Source: a virus
Reading direction: 5' to 3' (one strand)
Length of the DNA: 64,000 nucleotides
IMG/VR virus record: IMGVR_UViG_3300042860_002611
Coordinates: 1 to 64,000 of that record
Shown: positions 41,097 through 49,283 of the stretch, piece after piece
How positions within the stretch are numbered: the stretch's first letter is position 1
How the letters are laid out: every line of letters starts with the position of its first letter
Translations under genes and position numbers: made by a program
The notes under the pieces: model-generated
The model's database searches: none
What the model was told of the DNA's origin: nothing
What the model saw: the letters and a program-made list of their open reading frames with translations, nothing else

Positions 41097-41756
41097 ATGA
41101 ATAATCCAATTAGTGAAATATCAAATGAAGATTGTATGGAAATGATGAAGCGATTTCCAGACAAATATTTTGATTTGGCTATTGTTGACCCACCATATGG
41201 TATTGGTAAACGTTTAACGTCCGGCGGTGGTACATTATCGTCAGGTTGGGCAAACATGGTAAAATCAAACGCAGATGCGTGGGATATTGCGCCGAATTCT
41301 GATTACTTTGATCAATTGTTTCGGGTTAGTAAAAATCAAATCATTTGGGGCGGAAACTTTTTTGATTTGCCTCCATGTTATCAACCAATTTGTTGGGATA
41401 AGGTGCGACCAAATCAAAAAAATGTAAGTGAATGGGAATACGCATAGACTTCATTTACTGGTCGTGCCAGATTATTTTCTTTTTGTAACAATGGTGGATT
41501 TTTATTGAAGTCTCCAAGAATTCATCCAACACAAAAACCAACCGAACTTTATGATTGGTTATTGAATACTTTTGCCAAAACCGGAGAAAAAATCTTAGAT
41601 ACCCACTTAGGTTCAGGTTCTTCCAGAATTTCAGCATACAAAAACGGCTTTGATTTTTGGGGGTGTGAAATTGATAAAGATTATTTTGAAGATTCCAAAA
41701 ACCGATTTAATGAATATTTTAAATTTCAAATAAAAAACGATAATAACTTTTTTTAA
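41097..41756 (+). pseudogene. DNA methyltransferase with an in-frame amber codon
   Basis: The first part (IVDPPYGIGKRL, then VSKNQIIWGGNFF) ends WEYA at a TAG (41445-41447). The same frame continues TSFTGRARLFSF, IHPTQKPTELYDWLL and GEKILDTHLGSGSSRIS to NNFF at 41756. EYAWTSF is usual, so TGG became TAG. Both halves are otherwise intact, indicating a recent mutation or host-dependent readthrough. Dam-like amino-methyltransferase (D12 or N6/N4 group). Confidence 0.8.
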
Positions 41757-42499
41757 TGACTAAGCAAGAAATACTACAAAAATGCACAATTGATGGAAAT
41801 ATTGTTCGATTACCCGAAGGTCAATTGGATCGAAAATTATATCAGGAAGTTGCCAAGGCATTAACTTTGATTGGTGGAGAATGGGTAGGGCGAAAAACAA
41901 TGGGATTTGTATTTCCAAATGATCCTACTGAATTATTGGAACAAATAGCCAATGGTGAAAATCGCAACCTGAAAAAAGAATTTCAATTTTTTGCTACTCC
42001 TGATGATGTTTCTGATTGGATTGTGAACCAATTTGCATATATACAACCGCATTATAAAATCTTGGAACCATCCGCAGGTCAAGGTTCAATTATCAAGGCC
42101 ATTCAAAGGTTCAGCCCTGAAATAAACGTCGATTATTGTGAATTGATGGATATAAATAGAACATTTCTAACCAAAATTCCAAATACTACTTTCCTTCAAG
42201 ATGATTTTCTAACTTTAACTGGAAAGGAAAATTATTATGATTTAATTGTAGCCAACCCACCATTCAGTAAAAATCAAGACATCGAACATATCAGGAAGAT
42301 GTACGAATGTTTGAACAAAGGTGGAAGAATTGTTACCATCGCTTCTACCCACTGGCAAATTTCAAATAACAAAAAAGAAACTGAATTTAGGAATTGGTTA
42401 GACGAATTGGACGCTGAAATTTATAATTTTCCAAAAGGAACCTTTAAGGAAAGCGGTACGATGGTTTCATCTGTTTTAATTGTGATCGATAAAAATTAA
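41756..42499 (+). CDS. N6-adenine DNA methyltransferase
   Basis: 247 residues. Motif I YKILEPSAGQGSIIKAI near 100-115 and motif IV DLIVANPPFSKNQDIEH (NPPF) near 165-180: gamma-class order I then IV. The N-terminal ~80 residues look like a small recognition domain. It is the only methyltransferase in this region that is intact. Its ATG overlaps the previous stop. Confidence 0.82.
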   Translation: MTKQEILQKCTIDGNIVRLPEGQLDRKLYQEVAKALTLIGGEWVGRKTMGFVFPNDPTELLEQIANGENRNLKKEFQFFATPDDVSDWIVNQFAYIQPHYKILEPSAGQGSIIKAIQRFSPEINVDYCELMDINRTFLTKIPNTTFLQDDFLTLTGKENYYDLIVANPPFSKNQDIEHIRKMYECLNKGGRIVTIASTHWQISNNKKETEFRNWLDELDAEIYNFPKGTFKESGTMVSSVLIVIDKN

Positions 42500-42501
42500 G
42501 A

Positions 42502-45048
42502 ATGGCATATCAAAACTTTTACCATGACCGTCAAACAGGGATGTGTCACTTGTGGGACGACACTACTGGATACAGTACTTTCGAATATCAGCCTTATGCG
42601 TATCAGATTGATCCAAATGGCGAATATAAGACCCTGACGGGTTTAAAGGTTAAAAAAGTCAAAAGTTGGAGCAAGGAAGCGGAAAAGCAGGGAATGATTT
42701 TTGAACACGACGTTCCCATTGCGACAAGGGTTTTGATTGATAAATATTTCGAAAGCGATGAACCTTCGAAGGGACATCGTATTCTGTTTTTCGATATTGA
42801 GGTTAAGAAGGGATTACGATATTCAACTCCAAAAGAAGCCCTAAATGAAATTACTTCCATTGCCTATTTTTATGATGGAAAATACGTTTGTTTGTTATGG
42901 GATGAAACGGGCAATTTAAAAAATTGTACCAAGGAAATCGTTATTAACGGACAGAACCTTTTGGTCGACGTTCTGGTTTTTAAATCGGAACGCGAACTGC
43001 TAATGAATTTCTTGGTCAAATGGGTCAAAATTTCGCCCACAATCGTCTCAGGTTGGAATAGCGGGGTCTATGATTGTCCTTACCTTTATAATCGAATGTG
43101 CAACGTTTTAGGACGTTCCCAAGCACAAAAATTAAGCCCTATTAAAGTTGTATATGAACGTCCAATGAATAAGAGGGATATTTGTATTAAGATTGCAGGT
43201 GTTGCCCAAATGGACTATATGCAATTATATAAGAAATTTACCTATAATGAAGAAAGTTCCTATTCCTTGGAATCAATTTCTCAAAAGGAACTTAAACGTG
43301 GTAAATTCAAATATGACGGAACGTTGGATGATTTGTTCAGGGATAATATTGACGGGTTTATTGAGTACAACGTCAATGACGTAGAACTTTTGGTTGCGTT
43401 GGACAAAAAGATGGACTTGATTGAGATTGCCCGAGGTATTTGTCATGCAGGTCACGTTCCATATGAAGATTATGAGATGTCAAGTCGTTATTTGGACGGA
43501 GCATTATTAACGTATTGTAAACGTAATAATCTTGTCGCGTTTGCTACTGAAAAGTATGGAAACGAAACCGAAGCCGAAGGAGCATTTGTTAAGCCTCCTA
43601 ACTCAGGATTATATAAATATTGCTATGACCTTGATTTGGAATCTGAATATCCGAACAATATCAAAACGTTAAACATCAGTCCTGAAACTAAATGGGGCAG
43701 GATTGAATCATATGTAGTTGATGATTTTGTAGCACAACGTGATAAACCTTGGTCAGTAATTAAATATAAAAAAGGCCACGTTTCAGATCAATTAATTGGT
43801 AACGATTCAGAACAACTTAACTTCACGTTTCAAACTCACTCAGAATTATTGGAGTTTTTAAATGATAACAATTTAAGTGTTTCTTCTGCCGGAATTTTAT
43901 ATAATACTAAAAATAAAGGTATTATTCCGACCATTTTGACTATTTGGGGCGATACTCGAACTCAATATCGGAAAACTGCAAAGGATTATCACAATAATGG
44001 TGATATTGATAATTTTGTTTATTATGACCGTAAACAATTAGTTCAAAAAATCTTATTAAACTCATTGTATGGGGTATTATTACTTCCGACGTTCAGGTTT
44101 TATGATAAAGAAAACGGAGAATCGGTTACATTGACGGGACAAACCTTAGTTCAATGGAGCGCCAAAGTCGGAAATCAATTCTACAATAAAAAAATAAATT
44201 CTGGAACATATATAGATTATTGTATATATCAGGATACGGATTCTTGTTTTTTTGAATCCCTTCCATTGATTCAACATTTATATCCGGACAATAATTTTGA
44301 TGATTCGGGGTTTGTTGACAAGACACTTGAAATTGCGAAGGAGGTTGAAGAATTAATCAATAATTCATACTCCATTTATGCCAAGCGTTACCATAACGTC
44401 AATACTCATACATGGAGAATTAAGCAAGAAATGGTCGGAAAACGGGCATTTTGGGGTTCTGCCAAAAAACGTTATGCCATGCACATTATCAACAAAAATG
44501 GTTTACCCGTAGATGAAGTTGAAATTAAAGGATTTGATGTTGTTCGGAGTTCGTTTCCCAAAATTTTCAGGTCGACTATGCGACAAATGATTATTGATGT
44601 GTTGAATGACGTTTCGAAGGATAATTTAAATCAAAAGGTTCGAACCTTCAAAAAAGAATACAAACAAAGTCCTATCTGGGACATTATGTTACCAACATCA
44701 GTGAAAGAAATTTCCAAATATAAAACTGCAACTAAGAACATCCCGATTCACGTCAAATCTGCCCAAAATTACAATAAACTTTTAGACCTTCACAAAATTG
44801 AATCTATACCTCAAATTGATGACGGCGATAAAATTTTATATGCCTATATGAAACAAAATCCTTTCGGGTTTGAAACAATGGCTTTAAAAGGTCAAGGCGA
44901 AGACCCTGAGCAGATAGTTGAATTTGTAGAACAATTTATTGATAGGGAAAAAGTCTTTCAACAAACCTTTATATCAAAACTTGATACTATTTGGGAAGAT
45001 TTGGGTTGGGGGAAAGTTGAACAAAATGAACCGAATCCTTTTTTCTAA
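42502..45048 (+). CDS. gp43: Replicative DNA polymerase, family B (gp43-like)
   Basis: 848 residues (T4 gp43 898). Exonuclease motif ILFFDIEVKKG with Asp/Glu near 95, VSGWNSGVYDCPYLYN, and YNVNDVELL; polymerase motif A DLDLESEYPNN, motif B KILLNSLYGVLLL, motif C CIYQDTDSCFF. C-terminus NEPNPFF resembles a clamp-binding tail. Makes both strands with gp45 and gp44/62. Confidence 0.93.
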   Translation: MAYQNFYHDRQTGMCHLWDDTTGYSTFEYQPYAYQIDPNGEYKTLTGLKVKKVKSWSKEAEKQGMIFEHDVPIATRVLIDKYFESDEPSKGHRILFFDIEVKKGLRYSTPKEALNEITSIAYFYDGKYVCLLWDETGNLKNCTKEIVINGQNLLVDVLVFKSERELLMNFLVKWVKISPTIVSGWNSGVYDCPYLYNRMCNVLGRSQAQKLSPIKVVYERPMNKRDICIKIAGVAQMDYMQLYKKFTYNEESSYSLESISQKELKRGKFKYDGTLDDLFRDNIDGFIEYNVNDVELLVALDKKMDLIEIARGICHAGHVPYEDYEMSSRYLDGALLTYCKRNNLVAFATEKYGNETEAEGAFVKPPNSGLYKYCYDLDLESEYPNNIKTLNISPETKWGRIESYVVDDFVAQRDKPWSVIKYKKGHVSDQLIGNDSEQLNFTFQTHSELLEFLNDNNLSVSSAGILYNTKNKGIIPTILTIWGDTRTQYRKTAKDYHNNGDIDNFVYYDRKQLVQKILLNSLYGVLLLPTFRFYDKENGESVTLTGQTLVQWSAKVGNQFYNKKINSGTYIDYCIYQDTDSCFFESLPLIQHLYPDNNFDDSGFVDKTLEIAKEVEELINNSYSIYAKRYHNVNTHTWRIKQEMVGKRAFWGSAKKRYAMHIINKNGLPVDEVEIKGFDVVRSSFPKIFRSTMRQMIIDVLNDVSKDNLNQKVRTFKKEYKQSPIWDIMLPTSVKEISKYKTATKNIPIHVKSAQNYNKLLDLHKIESIPQIDDGDKILYAYMKQNPFGFETMALKGQGEDPEQIVEFVEQFIDREKVFQQTFISKLDTIWEDLGWGKVEQNEPNPFF

Positions 45049-45055
45049 ATAAAAT

Positions 45056-45096
45056 GTTAAACCATTTGGAAAAGTCATAAAAATAACTTATACTTG
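45056..45096 (+). promoter_or_regulatory. Bacteroidota-type promoter with upstream GTTAA element
   Basis: GTTAAACCATTTGGA from 45056 and TATACTTG at 45089-45096 (33 bp and 23 bp). Predicted start near 45102, 8 nt before ATG 45110. Confidence 0.8.
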
Positions 45097-45109
45097 TAAA
45101 AAAAGAAAT

Positions 45110-45322
45110 ATGGAAGTTAAATACAGGCAAAAACAAAAATTCCTTTGGTTTCCGAAAACAATTGAGGGTAAAACTAAATGGTTAGTTTTTGGTAAATGGA
45201 TGGAATATTCGCAACCAGAAAAACAATTTAATTGGTTTAATCCAATTTTGGGTGGTTCTGAATATGGATATTCTGATTGGAAACCTTATAAATGGATTGA
45301 AAATGACGCAAAAAGAAAGTAA
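45110..45322 (+). CDS. Small hypothetical protein
   Basis: 70 residues, Trp/Lys/Tyr-rich (KQKFLWFPKTIEGKTKWLVF). First gene of the clamp operon. No family recognised. Confidence 0.6.
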   Translation: MEVKYRQKQKFLWFPKTIEGKTKWLVFGKWMEYSQPEKQFNWFNPILGGSEYGYSDWKPYKWIENDAKRK

Positions 45323-45566
45323 GGAAAAATTTAAAAGAGAAAAGTTACTTTTAAATAAGTTTTTATTTAAACATTATATCACCTCATTAAATGATATACA
45401 ACTTGAATGTTATATGAATGCAATGAAAGAATATGCAGAATATTATGCAAAACGATGTTTGGAAATTGCATATCAAAAAGGAAAGCGTAAAAATTGGGAG
45501 GAAAGTCCGACTTGGGACTTGGATGAAGAAACAATTATAAATCTTGAATTACCAGAACATGAATAG
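45303..45566 (+). CDS. Small protein of the duplicated cassette, copy 1
   Basis: 87 residues from ATG 45303. The segment MNAMKEYAEYYAKRCLEIA and the end LELPEHE match the 46671 gene (VMKEYAEYYARKVLKFV, ending IQLPEHE). Overlaps the YopX-like gene by 8 bp. Function unknown. Confidence 0.65.
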   Translation: MTQKESKEKFKREKLLLNKFLFKHYITSLNDIQLECYMNAMKEYAEYYAKRCLEIAYQKGKRKNWEESPTWDLDEETIINLELPEHE

Positions 45567-45915
45567 AGAAATTAAATTTAGGACATATTATCAAGTATCA
45601 AAAAGATTTCTTTATCATATTGATATTAAAGATTTTTCTTACATAATCGATAATATAAATTTTGATGAGTATCCGTCATTTCAGCAATACACTGGTTTAA
45701 AAGATAAAACTGGTAAGGAAATTTACGAAGGCGATATTTTAAAATACAAGCAACATTTATTCAATATAGTCCCAGAAAAGTTTCCAATTAAAATAAAAGA
45801 AGTAAAATGGTTAGAATGTGAGGGGAAATGGAATGTATATGAAACTCGAGCAGGAGAATCTGAAATAGAAGTAATCGGAAATATTTATGAAAATCCAGAA
45901 TTATTAAACAAATAA
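45559..45915 (+). CDS. YopX-family protein, copy 1
   Basis: 118 residues from ATG 45559. MNREIKFRTY, QQYTGLKDKTGKEIYEGDIL and VIGNIYENPELL are the hallmark segments of YopX proteins, common in phages of Firmicutes and Bacteroidota, function unknown. Second copy at 46906. Confidence 0.85.
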   Translation: MNREIKFRTYYQVSKRFLYHIDIKDFSYIIDNINFDEYPSFQQYTGLKDKTGKEIYEGDILKYKQHLFNIVPEKFPIKIKEVKWLECEGKWNVYETRAGESEIEVIGNIYENPELLNK

Positions 45916-45922
45916 AAATTAA

Positions 45923-46678
45923 ATGAAAAAAGAAAACTTAGTAGAATTCATTCAGAAGTATTATTTGGGCGGAACCTTGACGAAGGATAGTTCAAACGAC
46001 TGGAACCCGGTTCCAATTAACGTTGAAAACGGAACAGCAAAAGTTACTGTCAGAAGTACAGATAAGAGCGTATTAGCAGTAATTGATCAAGATTTGGAAC
46101 TTCCTGATGGTGAGTTTGTAGTTGGAAATACAAAACAGTTCCTTTCAATGTTGAGTGCCTTCGGAACTGATATCAATTTGGAATTTCAAAAAGTTAAACA
46201 GGATTATGTTAATGTCCTGAAACTTAGTGATAGTGATATTTCAGCAACATTTGCCTTGGCCGATCCACAGCAAATTGAAGAACGTGCAAGTTTGAAAGGT
46301 TTACCGGAAATGCACCTTAATTTCACTTTGAAAAAAGATTTTGTTCAAAACTTTATTAAAGCGAAAAAAGCACTTTCGGATGCTCCAATGTTTGCGGTTA
46401 TTCCAAATAATTTTGATAATACTGCCGAATTTATTGTAAATTACGAACCCGGTAAAAATGTCAACAGTATCAAAGTTTTGGTTACTGATGTTGAAATTAT
46501 TGAAGAATTTTCACCCTTGTATTTCAGTTGTAATAATTTTGTTGCTATTTTGACTGAAAATACTGATTACAGAGAAGCAAGTATTTCAATAAGTTTGCAG
46601 GGAGTTATGGCTGTTAAATTTACAGGAGAAGATTATACTGCAAATTACTACCTTAAAAGTTTTGAAATAAATGAGTAA
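45923..46678 (+). CDS. gp45: DNA polymerase sliding clamp, gp45-like
   Basis: 251 residues (T4 gp45 228). Two clamp-like halves with beta-alpha-beta units (GEFVVGNTKQFLSMLSAFG, and SPLYFSCNNFVAILTEN) and the final GVMAVKFTGEDYTANYYL. Sequence similarity is low, but size, fold pattern and place between gp43 and gp44/gp62 agree. Processivity factor, and in T4 also the activator of late transcription with gp55. Confidence 0.72.
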   Translation: MKKENLVEFIQKYYLGGTLTKDSSNDWNPVPINVENGTAKVTVRSTDKSVLAVIDQDLELPDGEFVVGNTKQFLSMLSAFGTDINLEFQKVKQDYVNVLKLSDSDISATFALADPQQIEERASLKGLPEMHLNFTLKKDFVQNFIKAKKALSDAPMFAVIPNNFDNTAEFIVNYEPGKNVNSIKVLVTDVEIIEEFSPLYFSCNNFVAILTENTDYREASISISLQGVMAVKFTGEDYTANYYLKSFEINE

Positions 46679-46913
46679 GATTGATGAATTGATTGAAAGT
46701 AAAGTTGACCCTCATGTATTTAAAATTAATGGATATGAGGCACTATCAGATGTTATGAAAGAATACGCTGAATATTACGCCAGAAAGGTATTGAAATTTG
46801 TAGAAGATGAATGTACTCCAGATTGGGTTCATCCGGATAACCCAGACGAAGAAAGTTATATTGGTTTTGAACCCGGTGAACTTCTAAACATTCAATTACC
46901 AGAACATGAATAG
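46671..46913 (+). CDS. Small protein of the duplicated cassette, copy 2
   Basis: 80 residues; KEYAEYYARKV and C-terminal LPEHE match copy 1 at 45303. It overlaps both the clamp gene and the YopX-like gene by 8 bp. Confidence 0.65.
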   Translation: MSKIDELIESKVDPHVFKINGYEALSDVMKEYAEYYARKVLKFVEDECTPDWVHPDNPDEESYIGFEPGELLNIQLPEHE

Positions 46914-47289
46914 GGAAATTAAATTTAGAGTTTGGTTGGATGATAAAATGATTTATCCTAAAAGTGATTTTGATTCGGGAGTTGATATGCTAATTTCAAT
47001 TAAGGGTCAACATTATGTTAATGGTGTTTATAAAGATGTTATTTTACAGCAATACACTGGTCTAAAAGATAAAAACGAAAAAGAAATTTATGAAGGCGAT
47101 ATCGTTTTTAATGATATGAGCGAACATAGTCACATCGTTTCGTGGGATGATATATTATTTTCGTTCACAATTACTGACACGAAATCAAACACTTGGTTAT
47201 ATTTGAATGAAATTATTGAAGATATAAATTGTTATGACATAATCGGAAACATTTACGAAAATCCAGAACTATTAGAAGATGAGATTTAA
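46906..47289 (+). CDS. YopX-family protein, copy 2
   Basis: 127 residues. MNREIKFRVWLDDKM, QQYTGLKDKNEKEIYEGDIV and IGNIYENPELLED. Paralogue of 45559-45915, with a longer middle. Confidence 0.85.
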   Translation: MNREIKFRVWLDDKMIYPKSDFDSGVDMLISIKGQHYVNGVYKDVILQQYTGLKDKNEKEIYEGDIVFNDMSEHSHIVSWDDILFSFTITDTKSNTWLYLNEIIEDINCYDIIGNIYENPELLEDEI

Positions 47290-47434
47290 ATTCCATAAAA
47301 TCAACGGTCAATGGTATTCGGCAATATTACGAAAATCTGGCGGTCCAAATATGATGGTTGCGTCTCGGTTGAGTAATTCATTTTGGTATTGCTTAAAAAT
47401 ATTTTCATTTTCAAACTTGTATAAAGCATTATGA
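47279..47434 (+). CDS. Small hypothetical protein
   Basis: 51 residues from ATG 47279 (MRFKFHKINGQWYSAILRK). Overlaps YopX copy 2 by 11 bp, and its TGA overlaps the next ATG (ATGA), which supports translation. Function unknown. Confidence 0.5.
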   Translation: MRFKFHKINGQWYSAILRKSGGPNMMVASRLSNSFWYCLKIFSFSNLYKAL

Positions 47435-48159
47435 AAGCAATTAAAAGTTCAACCCCAATAAAATTAGAAGACCAAGTCGAATTCAAGCAATTCATCCATA
47501 CTGGTTTAATTAGAGGATTTAATATAAAGGATTATTGTTATATTGGTTCGTTTGGAAAGAAACTTGAAAGTAATGATGTTGATATTGCCGTAATTGGTGA
47601 CTTTGAACAAGTAATTCGTATTTTAACTAAAAATCAAATCGAATTCAAAGTTCAAAGTGGTTTTAATATCATTTCAATCGGAGTTTCTTTTAAAGAACAA
47701 ATTGTTCAGGTCGATTTAATGTTCACTGATAATTTGGAATGGAGCAAATTCATTTATTATTCTCCCAACCTTATGGATGGCGAAAGTAAATATAAGGGAA
47801 CTTATCGAAATATGCTTTTGAGTGATATTTCCATTGTTGAAACTCGAAAATCGATAAACGATTTCAGATTCGAACAACTAAGTATCGTTCCACATAAAGG
47901 TTTAGTACGGACAGAAAAGACTTTATTAACTGTTAAAGGTGGTATTTTAAAAAATCCCAAAATAATCAAACAAACCTTTCTAACAAATGAACCTTCGGAA
48001 GTGCTTCAAATTTTGAATCTAAACAACTATTGTATGACGTTTGAGTCTTTGTACGCACAAGTACGTTCACGTCCAACCAAAGGCGAAATAGAGGCCAAAT
48101 TTAAAGAATCCTGTAACCGTTTAAACTTACAAATACCAAATGAAATCATACACACTTGA
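47431..48159 (+). CDS. Nucleotidyltransferase-fold protein
   Basis: 242 residues. YIGSFGKKLESNDVDIAVIGD is the GS...DxD signature of the Pol-beta/nucleotidyltransferase superfamily, and IVQVDLMFTD gives the third Asp. It may add nucleotides to RNA, a small molecule or a protein; phages carry relatives of unknown target. A toxin-type (MNT/AbiEii) role is possible but no partner is seen. Confidence 0.75.
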   Translation: MKAIKSSTPIKLEDQVEFKQFIHTGLIRGFNIKDYCYIGSFGKKLESNDVDIAVIGDFEQVIRILTKNQIEFKVQSGFNIISIGVSFKEQIVQVDLMFTDNLEWSKFIYYSPNLMDGESKYKGTYRNMLLSDISIVETRKSINDFRFEQLSIVPHKGLVRTEKTLLTVKGGILKNPKIIKQTFLTNEPSEVLQILNLNNYCMTFESLYAQVRSRPTKGEIEAKFKESCNRLNLQIPNEIIHT

Positions 48160-48217
48160 CGAAGTAAAGGATGAACTCTTAGGTCATCACGGAACTCCTA
48201 CTCGTAACGAATACTAA
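48140..48217 (+). pseudogene. N-terminal fragment like a HigA-type antitoxin, in frame with the next gene
   Basis: 25 residues: MKSYTLDEVKDELLGHHGTPTR, then a TAA. The LDEVKDxLxGxxGTPxR pattern is that of Bacteroidota HigA/XRE antitoxins, which continue to a helix-turn-helix. The 48227 gene is in the same frame downstream of the TAA, but its sequence is a different protein, so this is a remnant fused or abutted to it. Confidence 0.4.
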
Positions 48218-48226
48218 AACGAACTT

Positions 48227-48424
48227 ATGAAAGACAAAGACTTTGAAATCGAAACTGAACTCGTGTTAACAGTTCAACATCAAATTGAAGAAATCCTTTT
48301 AGAAGCCGACAGATGGGGCTTACGAGGTGAAGTTGAAATGTTTGCCGAAAGAATGATTAGTGACGATCCGACTATTGATGTTATCGAGGCTTACAATAAC
48401 GCTTTTAACGAATGGGTAAAATGA
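48227..48424 (+). CDS. Small conserved phage protein
   Basis: 65 residues, helical, acidic (LEADRWGLRGEVEMFAERM, IEAYNNAFNEWVK). A type of small ORF common in T4-like phages, function unknown. Confidence 0.65.
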   Translation: MKDKDFEIETELVLTVQHQIEEILLEADRWGLRGEVEMFAERMISDDPTIDVIEAYNNAFNEWVK

Positions 48425-48555
48425 TTGAATTAATCCATAACTGTTCACATCTAATCGGTTGTTGCGGAGAACAACATCCAAATATATTGACCTTTATACT
48501 GGGTCATAATGAAGTTTTACAATTATTTAAAACAAAATTTTTAACCAAAATATAA
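48421..48555 (+). CDS. Small Cys-rich protein
   Basis: 44 residues (IHNCSHLIGCCGEQHPNIL). Overlaps the previous gene (ATGA) and the next one (TAATG), supporting it as real. Three Cys and three His may bind metal. Function unknown. Confidence 0.55.
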   Translation: MIELIHNCSHLIGCCGEQHPNILTFILGHNEVLQLFKTKFLTKI

Positions 48556-49049
48556 TGTTCAATTTATTTAAATCAAAACGACCAAAAACTGTCGATATTT
48601 CAAATTTAAATTTTCAGTTGTTTGAAAAATACGGCTGGAAACTATTGGGACGAGTGACCAATTTAAAGGAATTTGCGGTTGAAGAATATCGAGAAGATAC
48701 TGGGTTAATTCCAGACGCCAAGGGCGGATATATGATAGTTCAGCCTTATTTGTTTAAAAAATATATAGATGAATATGATTTTTATATCAAATGTGAGTTT
48801 GACGATGAGTTGTATTTAATTCTTGATTATGATTATTGTTCTGAATATATTAGAATTAAAATGAGTGATATAACGGAAGAAAAATTAATCAATTTTGAAA
48901 CTGTCGTTCGACGCGACTATGAAAGCGAGATCAAATTTCAAGAAAACAACAAAGATGAAAATGAAAAAATTCAATATTTAAAGCAGAAACCAATTTCAGA
49001 ATTAACTGTTGAGGAAGTTTCTTTATTAAAAAAACGAAATATTATTTAA
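48555..49049 (+). CDS. Hypothetical protein
   Basis: 164 residues, acidic, beta-strand pattern in the middle (DFYIKCEFDDELYLILDYDY), helical end. No family recognised. Confidence 0.6.
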   Translation: MFNLFKSKRPKTVDISNLNFQLFEKYGWKLLGRVTNLKEFAVEEYREDTGLIPDAKGGYMIVQPYLFKKYIDEYDFYIKCEFDDELYLILDYDYCSEYIRIKMSDITEEKLINFETVVRRDYESEIKFQENNKDENEKIQYLKQKPISELTVEEVSLLKKRNII

Positions 49050-49067
49050 CCAAAACAATTTAAAATT

Positions 49068-49283
49068 ATGTTTTATCAAGCAAAAGTAAAAGTTAAACAG
49101 GAAGACGACAAAGGTAAAATTAAGAAATCTACGGAAGTTTTTCTGGTTGATGCCGAATCGGTGACAGAAGTAGAAGCAACCGTGACCAAAGAATACTTTG
49201 GTGTAAACTTTGATTGGGAACTCATTTCTGTAAGTGAAACAAAGGTAATCAAAGTATTGGCAAGTAGTGATCGGGCTGACTAA
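49068..49283 (+). CDS. DUF4494-like small protein
   Basis: 71 residues: FYQAKVKVKQEDDKGKIKK, EVFLVDAESVTEVEATVTK and ELISVSETKV follow the DUF4494 pattern of Bacteroidota and their phages. Function unknown. Confidence 0.7.
   Translation: MFYQAKVKVKQEDDKGKIKKSTEVFLVDAESVTEVEATVTKEYFGVNFDWELISVSETKVIKVLASSDRAD

Noticed and set aside
41445-41447. TAG recoded as an amino acid, as in some crAss-like phages
   Set aside because: TAG is used as a normal stop elsewhere (for example at 45566 and 46913), and reading it as Trp is unlike known recoding to Gln. A mutation is simpler.
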